Source of the DNA: Chloroflexota bacterium
GTDB lineage: Bacteria > Chloroflexota > Dehalococcoidia > UBA3495
Assembly (NCBI GenBank): GCA_022563275.1
Contig: JADFNR010000086.1
Coordinates: forward strand, 7,523-14,895
Length of the DNA: 7,373 bases
Reading direction: 5' to 3'
Shown: piece by piece, positions 1 to 6,457 of the stretch
How positions within the stretch are numbered: the first letter of the stretch is position 1
Layout of the letters: each line of letters starts with the position of its first letter
The notes under the pieces: generated by a model
Database searches by the model: none
The model's input: the letters and a program-made list of their open reading frames with translations, nothing else
Told to the model about the DNA's origin: nothing
Made by a program: the position numbers and the translations under genes

Positions 1-75
1 AAGCACCAGGAGCATCAGGAAGTTGACCAAGTATATCGCGAGGCTTGGGAAGTGGATTCCCAATGTCTCTAACAT
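1..75 (-). CDS. atpF: F0F1 ATP synthase subunit b, N-terminal fragment (cut by the window edge)
   Basis: Only the first 25 codons are inside the window. They run from an ATG at 75-73 and read MLETLGIHFPSLAIYLVNFL, followed by MLLVL. A short hydrophilic start followed at once by a hydrophobic helix containing Asn (here VNFLMLLVL) is the typical N-terminal membrane anchor of subunit b, the peripheral stalk that holds F1 against subunit a. Position supports the call: it follows atpE on the same strand, as in most bacterial atp operons. The Shine-Dalgarno is weak (an AGGT about 6 bases before the ATG). Whether this is b or a b' paralogue cannot be decided from 25 residues. Confidence 0.85.
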   Translation of the reverse strand, partial: MLETLGIHFPSLAIYLVNFLMLLVL

Positions 76-88
76 ATCAACCTACCAT

Positions 89-141
89 CTTCGAATCCAT
101 TGGCTTCGAATCGTTTCGGATTCATGCCGGGGCCAGATTCG
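89..141. repeat. GAATC/GATTC repeat cluster between atpE and atpF
   Basis: The 78-base spacer between atpE and atpF holds a 9-base direct repeat, CTTCGAATC, at 89-97 and 104-112. It also holds the inverted forms GGATTC (118-123) and GATTCG (136-141). TTCGAA is its own complement, so several alternative short hairpins are possible in the atp mRNA, for example CGAATC 107-112 with GATTCG 136-141. Intercistronic hairpins in atp operons can affect mRNA stability or the relative amount of subunit c. That this one does so is inference. Confidence 0.45.
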
Positions 142-153
142 TTAGAACCCAAC

Positions 154-669
<516 letters not shown>

Positions 670-1743
670 CTAGTGTGACTCGCCGTGAGCCGTGATGGCA
701 ATGGACGCGAACACCAGAGTCAGTCCCGCGAATATGAGGGCTTGGATGAAGCCCACCAGCAACTCCAGTCCGTAAACGCCCACCGTGGCCACGAAGGGCA
801 CGAGGAAGGCCGAAACCAGCACCAGAATCTCGCCGGCGGTCATGTTTCCGAACAACCTGAAGGTGAAGCTGATCAACCGCACGAATTCGCTGAAGGCCTC
901 CAAAGGCCCCACGAAGAAAAAATCCAACAGACTCTGGAAGGCGTCCAAGAACCGTAACCGGAACAGCGAACTCACTCCGTGTTTCAGGCTCCTGATGCGC
1001 ACGAATTTGGTGATGTAACCAAAGCCCAGCATCTTGAATCCCAGGTACTCAACGTAAACGAAAGAGATCAGCGCCAGCGCCAGAGGCATGTTCATGTCCG
1101 TGCCGGCCGGCCGCAGCAGGTGTATCTGAATCAGGTCGCCTTCTTTAAATCCCAGAGATTGGTAGATGGGGATCAGCCCGATCCAGGCGTTAAAAATCAC
1201 GAATAGGAAGATCGTCGCGATGACCGGGAAGATCATCCGGCTGTTCTCCCGCCCCACGACCCCTTGCACGAAATTCAACAGACCCTCGATGGCAATCTCA
1301 ATGAAATTCTGGAAGCGGCCGGGCACCAGGGCAGCCTTCCGGGCTCCCAGAGCAAACATCAGGACCAGTAGGACGCTGGCGATCCAAGAGGACAGCATGG
1401 TATTCGTGATTATGAAGTTGTTGCCCTGGTAAGGACCTTCTTCTATCAGCTCATGCTGCTCGTGGGAGAGCGAATCCTCGCCGTTGGCCTTTTCCGCCGC
1501 CTCGGCATTGAGGAAATCGCGGTAGTGGGCGCGGTCCGAGATGGGGAAGATGACCTGGGCCGGAAGGTGGACTGCCGGTACGGGGATGAAGGGTCCTTCG
1601 GCGGTCTCGCCGGCGAGTTTCGATTCTTCAGACTGGGTAAAGCCGGCTCCAATGGCGCCGGTGATCAGTCCCGCAATGGCCAGCGCCAACACAATTAAAA
1701 TGCCCATGACGACATATTTGCGAGCGCCGGAACCCGAACCCAC
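670..1743 (-). CDS. atpB: F0F1 ATP synthase subunit a, with long N-terminal extension
   Basis: This is the stator channel subunit of F0, which passes protons to and from the c ring. The protein has 357 residues, against about 270 in E. coli. The core is clear. The essential arginine is Arg296 in SFTFRLFGNMTAGE (E. coli R210). Glu305 follows in the same helix. The last helix has Gln334 in GFIQALIFAGLTLVF (E. coli Q252 position). MNMPLALAL (217-225) is the usual conserved helix start. The extra length is at the N-terminus: a membrane segment at about 10-34 after the basic ARK, then a hydrophilic stretch (about 35-105, rich in Glu and His), before the next helix at about 110-133. The start is GTG 1743-1741. 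GGAGG nine bases upstream supports it, and it overlaps the stop of the preceding gene by one base (TAGTG), suggesting translational coupling. Confidence 0.96.
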   Translation of the reverse strand: MGSGSGARKYVVMGILIVLALAIAGLITGAIGAGFTQSEESKLAGETAEGPFIPVPAVHLPAQVIFPISDRAHYRDFLNAEAAEKANGEDSLSHEQHELIEEGPYQGNNFIITNTMLSSWIASVLLVLMFALGARKAALVPGRFQNFIEIAIEGLLNFVQGVVGRENSRMIFPVIATIFLFVIFNAWIGLIPIYQSLGFKEGDLIQIHLLRPAGTDMNMPLALALISFVYVEYLGFKMLGFGYITKFVRIRSLKHGVSSLFRLRFLDAFQSLLDFFFVGPLEAFSEFVRLISFTFRLFGNMTAGEILVLVSAFLVPFVATVGVYGLELLVGFIQALIFAGLTLVFASIAITAHGESH

Positions 1744-1997
1744 TATGGATTTCCTCCAATTTTAGGGGGCTTTTCGTCTGATTCACTGGATTGTTCGGGA
1801 CGTAGCAACGGCTGAATCATCTTGAAGAGACCGTAGAAGGCGGCCGTTATGCCGAACAGGAACCCTAGCAGAGTGAACAGAGGTGTTAAACCGAGCAGTT
1901 TATCCAGGGCTACGCCGCCCATGACACCCGCGATTATGCAGGTCGCGACGTACCATCCAAGCCCGGTCAGGCGTAGGGCCAGGAGCCTCCGATTCAT
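1743..1997 (-). CDS. atpZ: AtpZ/AtpI-family ATP synthase accessory membrane protein
   Basis: A small 84-residue protein with two predicted membrane helices (about 12-31 and 39-60) joined by DKLLGLTPLFTLLG, and a charged C-terminal tail rich in Ser, Glu, Pro and Lys. Two helices around an LDKxLG(T/L)xP turn, followed by GFLFGITAAFYGLFKMI, is the pattern of the AtpZ/AtpI family (PF09527, by recognition). These proteins are encoded first in many atp operons and are linked to assembly of the c ring or to Mg2+ movement. Their role is less settled than that of the structural subunits. Its place directly before atpB, with a one-base overlap, fits. The ATG at 1997 has only a weak GGCGGGG site two bases upstream. 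Whether the symbol should be atpI or atpZ is a matter of naming. Confidence 0.85.
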   Translation of the reverse strand: MNRRLLALRLTGLGWYVATCIIAGVMGGVALDKLLGLTPLFTLLGFLFGITAAFYGLFKMIQPLLRPEQSSESDEKPPKIGGNP

Positions 1998-2018
1998 ATC
2001 CCCGCCAAATCGTTGTGA

Positions 2019-2047
2019 ATATTATCACTAGGCATATTAAAAGTCAA
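2019..2047 (-). promoter_or_regulatory. Candidate promoter of the atp operon
   Basis: On the minus strand TTGACT (2047-2042, 5 of 6 to the -35 consensus) is followed either by GATAAT (2026-2021, 5 of 6, 15-base spacer) or by TAATAT (2024-2019, 4 of 6, 17-base spacer). The site lies between the terminator of the upstream nuclease gene and the first atp gene, 22-50 bases before its ATG. It is the best housekeeping-type match in this gap. It is called by eye only, and the short spacer is a weakness. Confidence 0.55.
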
Positions 2048-2087
2048 TTGAGACTAGCATTACGAAAATCGTTGACAATTTGAACGT

Positions 2088-2122
2088 AAAACAGCCCCGT
2101 CGATCTGGCGACGGGGCTGTTT
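2088..2122 (-). terminator. Intrinsic terminator of the DUF151 nuclease gene
   Basis: AAACAGCCCCGTCG (2089-2102) and its exact complement (2109-2122) form a 14-bp stem with a 6-base loop. Read on the minus strand, the stem ends in TTTT and then A, CG, TTC. It begins 26 bases after the TGA of the nuclease gene and separates that gene from the atp promoter. On the plus strand the following TTTGCTG is a poorer uridine tract, so minus-strand function is preferred. Confidence 0.9.
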
Positions 2123-2147
2123 GCTGCGTCTCATATTTTCCTAGGGG

Positions 2148-2711
2148 TCAGCGTGCTCCTGACTGCTTGCCGAAGTCCTCTAGATCCAGCGAATCAATGA
2201 AATCAGTGAATGCTGACATGCTCTTAAGTTCTTCCGGCTTCACCTCTTTCTGCCCCTCATCCGGAGAGCCGTCCCGCGCCACATTTTGTCCCAAGGGTTT
2301 GCCGGTTTCTTTGTCCAGGTGGATCCCCGCCTTGTCCATGACCTCTTCATTGGCGTAGATAGGCACCTTGGCCCGCACCGCCAGGGCTACGGCGTCGCTG
2401 GGCCGGCAATCGATCTCTTTGGCTTCGCCGTTGGTCTGGATGGTGATCTTGGCGAAGAACGTATCGTTGTGGAGTTCGCTCACCAAAATATGTTCGATGG
2501 TGCCGCCCAGGCATTCAATTATCGTTCCAATCAGGTCGTGGGTCAGGGGCCGGGGCACACTCAGGTCCTGGAGCTTGACCGCGATGGCGTCGGCTTCCGC
2601 CGGTCCGATCCAGATGGGCAGATACCGGTCTGAATCTTTCTCTTTGAGAATCACGACGCGCTGGTAATTCATGGGGCTGACCCGGATGCTATCTACGGTC
2701 ATCTCGAGCAT
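2148..2711 (-). CDS. Bifunctional nuclease (BFN, DUF151) family protein
   Basis: The 187-residue product matches the BFN/DUF151 family (PF02577, by recognition). It opens with MLEMTVDSIRVSPMNYQRVV, followed by LPIWIGPAEADAIA (31-44), RPLTHDL (54-60) and DCRPSDAVALAVR (101-113). A variable linker leads to the C-terminal helix FTDFIDSLDLEDFG, and no UVR motif is present. Members of this family have been reported to have RNase and DNase activity, but the role of bacterial members is poorly known. The frame is open up to a GTG at 2792, but I chose ATG 2711. Family members begin at this MxEM motif, CGGAGG lies 11 bases upstream (2728-2723), and a good promoter lies inside the longer frame. The gene stands alone, divergent from the protease gene and ended by its own terminator. 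Confidence 0.92.
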   Translation of the reverse strand: MLEMTVDSIRVSPMNYQRVVILKEKDSDRYLPIWIGPAEADAIAVKLQDLSVPRPLTHDLIGTIIECLGGTIEHILVSELHNDTFFAKITIQTNGEAKEIDCRPSDAVALAVRAKVPIYANEEVMDKAGIHLDKETGKPLGQNVARDGSPDEGQKEVKPEELKSMSAFTDFIDSLDLEDFGKQSGAR

Positions 2712-2752
2712 GCAGTTGGTGGCCTCCGAAATTCGTCCATTGCTCTGGCAAA

Positions 2753-2782
2753 ATTGTAGTCCTAGCACAAATTGCGTGTCAA
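2753..2782 (-). promoter_or_regulatory. Near-consensus sigma70-type promoter of the DUF151 nuclease gene
   Basis: On the minus strand a perfect TTGACA (2782-2777) is followed after 18 bases by TACAAT (2758-2753, 5 of 6). Transcription would start near 2746, giving a leader of about 35 bases that contains the CGGAGG at 2728-2723 and reaches the ATG at 2711. This is the best promoter match in the window, and it argues against translation starting at the upstream GTG 2792. Confidence 0.8.
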
Positions 2783-2998
2783 CCCAAGTCACGCATGATT
2801 TGTTACTAGTGGAATTCTAGATTATGTTCATTTTAGGCCCAATTTAGACAAAAATGAACCTAGGTAGACATAAAGGGAATCTCATTTAACAAATAGTTAA
2901 CTATCGGACAACCCGCGAGTGACCGAAGTCCGGACTGCCTAAAGGATCGGCCCTGAATTATTATGCCTGAGCCAGCCCATCGCCAATCATAGTTTTAC

Positions 2999-3016
2999 AG
3001 CCGGGCCAACCCGGCT
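2999..3016 (+). promoter_or_regulatory. Leader hairpin upstream of the protease gene
   Basis: AGCCGGG (2999-3005) and CCCGGCT (3010-3016) form a perfect 7-bp GC-rich stem with the tetraloop CCAA. No T-run follows, so it is not a typical terminator. If transcription begins upstream, the hairpin would lie in the protease 5' leader, about 70 bases before the chosen start codon. Its function is unknown. Confidence 0.4.
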
Positions 3017-3075
3017 CCAATGTGTAATAATTCCCTGCGGATGAATCGACCAAAGCCTATCTCGCCGGCGGCCTC

Positions 3076-3080
3076 GGAGG
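3076..3080 (+). promoter_or_regulatory. Shine-Dalgarno that decides the protease start
   Basis: CGGAGG ends at 3080, five bases before the ATG at 3086. The upstream in-frame ATGs at 3020 and 3041 have no comparable purine tract: the bases before 3020 are the hairpin arm CCCGGCT. The start at 3086 is therefore preferred. Confidence 0.8.
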
Positions 3081-3085
3081 ACCTA

Positions 3086-5605
3086 ATGCCTAGGAGCAAG
3101 ATCAGCGGAACCAGCAACGACCTGGCTTCCAGATTCCGGGTGGACTGGGACAAGACCACCTGGAAGCGGGACCTGGAGGCCTTTGCCTTTAAGTGCACCG
3201 ACGAATTGACCCCCCTAGATTATTTCATCGGCCAGGACCGGGCCCAAGAAGCGATACGCTTTGGTTTGGAGGTCGATAAGCCCGGTTACAACCTATTTGT
3301 CACGGGCCTCACCGGCACCGGAAAAACCAGCGCCATCAAAACCCACCTCCAAAGCATCGTCGATGACCTGGACCGCCAGGGGAAGCGCCGGCCAATCAGC
3401 GACTGGACCTATGTGTATAACTTCGAGGACCCTGACCGGCCCAGGGTGATCCGCCTTCCCCGCGGCAGCGGCAAGGCCTTTCGTCAACAGCTCGCCACGG
3501 CGCTGCGGACCCTTCAAGAAGAGATTCCCAAGATGCTGAAAAGCGAGGGTTTCGAGGCCCAGGTCCGCGGTCATGAGGAGACCGAACGCAAGGCCACGCA
3601 GGATTTGATGAGCGGACTGGAGCAAGCGGGGCAGGAGGCGAACTTCGCCGTACAACTTACGCCTAACGGGATCACGATCTTTCCCATGACCGAAGGCCGG
3701 CCCATGACCCCGGAGGAGTACCAAGCCCTGGAGTCTGAACCGAAGCAGGCCATCGACGAAGTCAGGTCGCGGTTGATGCAGGACACCCAGGATACGATGG
3801 CCAAGATCCGGGAACTGGAGAAATCCTCGGCCCAATGGCTCCAAGAACTGGAGCGCAGCGCCGGCGATCAATTGGTCGACCAGGTCTTTTTCGAACTGCA
3901 CGCCCTCGCGCAGGAAATCCCAGAGATGCGGCAGTTCCTATCCGACCTGGGTGAGTATGTTCTGGGCAACATCAACCTCTTCAAAGAAACGGATGGCCCC
4001 AGACCGGCCATACCGGGGATGGCCGGGGCGCCCGGAATGCCCGGAATTCCGCCGGGCCCGGCGGCCGGGAGCGCGGCACTGGGGATGAACCCCTTCCTGC
4101 CCTTTGAATTGAACGTGCTGGTGGATAACAGCGCGGTGGATAAATTGCCCATCATCATCGAGCCCAACCCCAATTGGGGCAACCTATTTGGCCGAATAGA
4201 ACGCCGGGCCATGATGGGGACCTACGTCAGCGACCATGGCATGCTGAAACCCGGTGCTGTTCATCTGGCCAACGGCGGTTATCTGGTGTTGAACGCACGG
4301 GACGTTCTGATGGCGCCGGGCGCCTGGGAAGGCCTGAAGCGGTCCATCCGCAACCAGGAAGCGCGGCTGGAGGACCCCGCCGAGCAGACCGGGCTCTTCA
4401 TTCCCCAGGGACTCCGGCCTGAGCCGGTGCCCCTGGACCTGAAGGTCATCGTGACCGGAGACGAGAGCATCTACCGCCTCCTCACCTCCTCCGATAACGA
4501 GGATTTCTGGGACTTGTTCAAGGTCAAGGCAGAGTTCGATTACCGGGTGGACCTGAACGAAGAGAACGTGATGGCCTACTGCGCCTTCATCTGCCGCACC
4601 TGTGAGGAGGAAAACCTGCTGGCATTCGAGACCGGCGGCGCGGCGAAGGTCTTGGAATTCGGCGCCCGCCAAGTCTCCGATCAGACCAAATTGTCCACCA
4701 GGTTCGGGCAGATCAAGGACCTTCTCATCGAGGCCGATTACTGGGCTAGAAAAGACGATGCCCCGTTGGTCCAAGACCATCACGTTCAGCAGGCTGTCAA
4801 CCAGAAGATCTACCGGCTGAACTTGGTCGAGGAACGCCTCCAGGAGATGATTTCCGACGGCTCATTGTTGCTGGACGTCACCGGTGAAAAAGTGGGGCAG
4901 ATCAACGGGCTGGCCGTTTACGACCTGGGCGACTTCAGCTTTGGCCGTCCCACCCGGATCACCGTACAGACCTTTGCCGGCCGGGAAGGGTTCATCAATA
5001 TCGAACGAGAAGCATCCATGAGTGGCCGCACCCACGACAAGGGTGTTTTGATCCTGAGCGGGTACCTGGGCGCGAAATTCGGAAGGGACCGGCCCCTCAC
5101 CCTGTCAGCCAGTATCTGTTTTGAGCAGTCATATGATGGTGTGGACGGCGACAGCGCCTCTTCAACCGAGCTCTACGCCATCGCCTCCAGCCTGTCTGGC
5201 CTGCCCCTTCGCCAGGATATCGCCGTAACCGGGTCGGTGAACCAGAAGGGCGAGATACAACCGATCGGCGGCGTCAATCAAAAAGTTGAAGGGATGTTCG
5301 ACGTCTGCCGGGCGGCCTCCGGTCTGACCGGCACCCAGGGAGTGGTGATACCGCACCAGAACGTCAAGAACCTGATGCTCAGGGACGATGTGGTCGAGGC
5401 CATCAGAGACGGAAAGTTTCACGTGTACGCCGTCAAGACCATCGACGAAGGCCTGGAGATCTTGACCGGCACGGCCGCCGGTGAAGCAGATGCCGCCGGA
5501 GAGTTTCCCGAGGGGACTGTAAATTACCTGATCGCCAAAAGACTAGGCGAACTGAATGACTCCATGCGGGGCTATTTTCAGGGCCTGCTTTCCAATGGCA
5601 GCTAG
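3086..5605 (+). CDS. Lon-like ATP-dependent serine protease (LonB/YcbZ-like, AAA_32 + Lon_C)
   Basis: From ATG 3086 the product has 839 residues; from ATG 3020 it would have 861. An N-terminal nucleotide-binding region carries Walker A GLTGTGKT (74-81). A long charged helical section follows (about 130-275), then a Pro/Gly/Met-rich insert (about 304-335). The second half of the ATPase has GGYLVLNARDVL (397-408), where other members often have Asp or another residue at the Asn. The C-terminal protease domain (about 580-800) has the Lon Ser-Lys dyad: Ser690 in DGDSAS and Lys733 in GGVNQKVEG. No membrane segment and no Lon N-terminal substrate domain are seen, so it is probably a cytoplasmic protease. 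This family is common in bacteria, but its substrates are mostly unknown. The gene is monocistronic, divergent from the DUF151 gene and convergent with the coaD cluster. I give no symbol because naming (lonB, lonC, ycbZ) is inconsistent. Confidence 0.93.
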   Translation: MPRSKISGTSNDLASRFRVDWDKTTWKRDLEAFAFKCTDELTPLDYFIGQDRAQEAIRFGLEVDKPGYNLFVTGLTGTGKTSAIKTHLQSIVDDLDRQGKRRPISDWTYVYNFEDPDRPRVIRLPRGSGKAFRQQLATALRTLQEEIPKMLKSEGFEAQVRGHEETERKATQDLMSGLEQAGQEANFAVQLTPNGITIFPMTEGRPMTPEEYQALESEPKQAIDEVRSRLMQDTQDTMAKIRELEKSSAQWLQELERSAGDQLVDQVFFELHALAQEIPEMRQFLSDLGEYVLGNINLFKETDGPRPAIPGMAGAPGMPGIPPGPAAGSAALGMNPFLPFELNVLVDNSAVDKLPIIIEPNPNWGNLFGRIERRAMMGTYVSDHGMLKPGAVHLANGGYLVLNARDVLMAPGAWEGLKRSIRNQEARLEDPAEQTGLFIPQGLRPEPVPLDLKVIVTGDESIYRLLTSSDNEDFWDLFKVKAEFDYRVDLNEENVMAYCAFICRTCEEENLLAFETGGAAKVLEFGARQVSDQTKLSTRFGQIKDLLIEADYWARKDDAPLVQDHHVQQAVNQKIYRLNLVEERLQEMISDGSLLLDVTGEKVGQINGLAVYDLGDFSFGRPTRITVQTFAGREGFINIEREASMSGRTHDKGVLILSGYLGAKFGRDRPLTLSASICFEQSYDGVDGDSASSTELYAIASSLSGLPLRQDIAVTGSVNQKGEIQPIGGVNQKVEGMFDVCRAASGLTGTQGVVIPHQNVKNLMLRDDVVEAIRDGKFHVYAVKTIDEGLEILTGTAAGEADAAGEFPEGTVNYLIAKRLGELNDSMRGYFQGLLSNGS

Positions 5606-5657
5606 AGGCTTCTAAGCCAGAATGATGGGGGTGAACGAGGCTGTGGTTAGTTCCCCG
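5606..5657. other. Start of the protease-coiled-coil intergenic region
   Basis: The bases directly after the protease TAG contain a weak hairpin (GGCT TCTA AGCC, 5607-5618) with no T-run. They also contain the word GTGGTTAGT (5643-5651), which recurs inside the left arm of the terminator hairpin at 5817-5825. No gene is seen between 5606 and 5898. Confidence 0.3.
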
Positions 5658-5763
5658 CGTAGGCGCGGGTTTTTAACCCGCCTTGCTCCTTAGGGGCCAG
5701 ACCGTCGCCGGATTCGGAGATTGGTCTAGGCGAGGCCGTGCGGGTTGGAAACCCGCCCCTACG
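5658..5763. repeat. Inverted pair of REP-like palindromic repeats
   Basis: Two 25-base units face each other: 5658-5682 on the plus strand and 5763-5739 on the minus strand, with 22 of 25 bases identical. Each begins CGTAGG, then (C/G)GCGGGTTT, a two-base variable loop (TT or CC) and AACCCGC, so each unit is itself a palindrome (GCGGGTT facing AACCCGC). The 56-base centre contains a further imperfect stem (GCCAGACC near 5696-5703 with GGTCTAGGC near 5723-5731), so the 106-bp block could fold as a cruciform. Two inverted REPs around a spacer are the layout of BIME-type elements or of a small non-autonomous mobile element. No transposase is present. Confidence 0.75.
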
Positions 5764-5806
5764 GCTAATGGTTTCTGGCAACTGCCAAGCATCAGGCGCC
5801 AAACAT

Positions 5807-5868
5807 GAAGCGCACCGTGGTTAGTCTCCCATGAACGGGAGACTAACCACGGTGCGCTTCTTTATTAT
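5807..5868 (+). terminator. Perfect 24-bp terminator hairpin of the Lon-like gene, possibly bidirectional
   Basis: The arms 5807-5830 and 5837-5860 are exact complements over 24 bases with the loop ATGAAC. On the plus strand the stem is followed by TTTATTATG, a usable uridine tract, which fits termination of the protease transcript about 200 bases after its stop. The genes on either side are convergent, so it may also stop the minus-strand rsmD-coaD-coiled-coil transcript, although ATGTTTGG on that side is a weaker tract. The stem is unusually long for an intrinsic terminator. Confidence 0.88.
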
Positions 5869-5898
5869 GCAGAAGAAACTGTACCGGGAAGGCCGAAG

Positions 5899-6441
5899 CT
5901 AACGAAGCATACCGGCGGGTATTTCTTCTTCCTCGGTGTAGCGGCGAGAGTTCAAGTTCATCGATGCCTGTTCGGCCAGGACCTCGATACCCTTCCGAAC
6001 CGATCCGGCGAGTTTGCCCAATTCTATCTCCATGGCCCGCAAACTGCGCAGAGCATAGGCGTCCGCTTCGGTCTTCCGTGACAGGGCCTCAGCCTCGGAC
6101 TGCTGCAGCATCCGGGTGATCCGTTCTTCGGCGTCCCTGATCGTCTCGGCGGCCCTGGTTTCCGCCTGGGTGACGACCTCGCTCGAGTTCAGCCTCTCCC
6201 GAAGTTCGTCCTCGGCCATGGATTTGGTCCGCCGGGCGTCAGTCTGGGCCGTGTTCAGGATCTGGTCTTTCTGAGACAGCATGTCTTCGGCCGACCGGAT
6301 CTCTTCAGGAATGGTCAAACGCAACTGATCGACCAACTCCATGACCTTTTTCCTGTCGAGCAGGATGTTGCCGCTGACTGGGACCGACTTGCTTGTTTCG
6401 ACCAGAGTTTCCAACCGGTCGATGATGTTTATGATATCTAT
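5899..6441 (-). CDS. SepIVA-like (DivIVA-related) coiled-coil protein, probable non-canonical start
   Basis: A coiled-coil protein, 180 residues if started at ATA 6441. The first NTG codon, TTG 6414, gives 171. The N-terminal third reads (x)DIINIIDRLETLVETSK, then VPVSGNILLDRKKVMELVDQ, then LRLTIPEEIRSAEDMLSQKD. It aligns with my memory of mycobacterial SepIVA, which has VPMTAG, VLELIDD, IPGELDDAQDVLDARD. A long charged coiled coil follows (about 50-155, rich in Glu, Ala, Arg), and the tail is short and acidic. SepIVA is an essential septation factor in mycobacteria, and relatives are often encoded next to coaD; similar proteins are sometimes annotated as ATP synthase b-like. No membrane segment is seen. 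It lies about 20 bases after coaD on the same strand, so it is probably co-transcribed. A role in division or envelope growth is inference. Confidence 0.8.
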   Translation of the reverse strand: MDIINIIDRLETLVETSKSVPVSGNILLDRKKVMELVDQLRLTIPEEIRSAEDMLSQKDQILNTAQTDARRTKSMAEDELRERLNSSEVVTQAETRAAETIRDAEERITRMLQQSEAEALSRKTEADAYALRSLRAMEIELGKLAGSVRKGIEVLAEQASMNLNSRRYTEEEEIPAGMLR

Positions 6442-6448
6442 GATTGCA

Positions 6449-6457
6449 CCCCTCCCC
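6449..6457 (-). promoter_or_regulatory. Shine-Dalgarno pointing to a non-NTG start codon
   Basis: On the minus strand GGGGAGGGG (6457-6449) contains GGAGG (6455-6451). Six bases later comes ATC (6444-6442), and nine bases later ATA (6441-6439). No in-frame ATG, GTG, TTG or CTG lies between the in-frame TGA (6462-6460) and TTG 6414. TTG 6414 has no purine tract before it and is 36 bases from this site. Confidence 0.6.

Larger units (their letters stand above)
2783..3085. other. Divergent intergenic region with small inverted repeats
   Basis: This AT-rich spacer lies between the nuclease promoter and the protease start. It holds GTTCATTTT (2826-2834) facing AAAATGAAC (2851-2859), a 9-bp perfect inverted repeat with a 16-base spacer. 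It also holds the palindromes ATAGTTAACTAT (2893-2904) and AGTCCGGACT (2927-2936). Two TAGACA words (2845-2850, 2865-2870) resemble -35 boxes. The first, with CATAAA (2869-2874, 18-base spacer), is only a weak plus-strand promoter. No strong protease promoter was found. The short palindromes are near chance expectation for 7 kb. I see no gene or riboswitch here. Confidence 0.4.

Noticed and set aside
685..1698. Plus-strand open frames opposite atpB
   Set aside because: atpB is certain on the other strand. These frames have no ribosome sites and no family resemblance.
2072..2077. Perfect TTGACA on the plus strand upstream of the terminator
   Set aside because: No -10 match at the right distance and no plus-strand gene downstream.
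2712..2792. N-terminal extension of the DUF151 protein to GTG 2792
   Set aside because: The stretch contains a TTGACA-18-TACAAT promoter pointing into the gene, GTG 2792 has no Shine-Dalgarno, and family members start at the MxEMTVDS motif.
2893..2904. 12-bp palindrome ATAGTTAACTAT as a firm operator
   Set aside because: A 12-bp perfect palindrome is expected about once or twice by chance in 7.4 kb. Kept only as part of the regulatory-region note.
3000..3030. TTTACA (2994-2999) with TGTAAT (3023-3028) as the protease promoter
   Set aside because: The spacer is 23 bases, too long for a sigma70-type promoter.
3293..3901. Long minus-strand open frames opposite the protease gene (also 4184-4783, 3868-4212)
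   Set aside because: They are antisense shadows of a GC-rich coding region with clear Lon motifs, and their translations look like low-complexity mirror sequence.
5658..5763. CRISPR array
   Set aside because: There are only two units, in inverted orientation, each self-palindromic, with no regular spacers.
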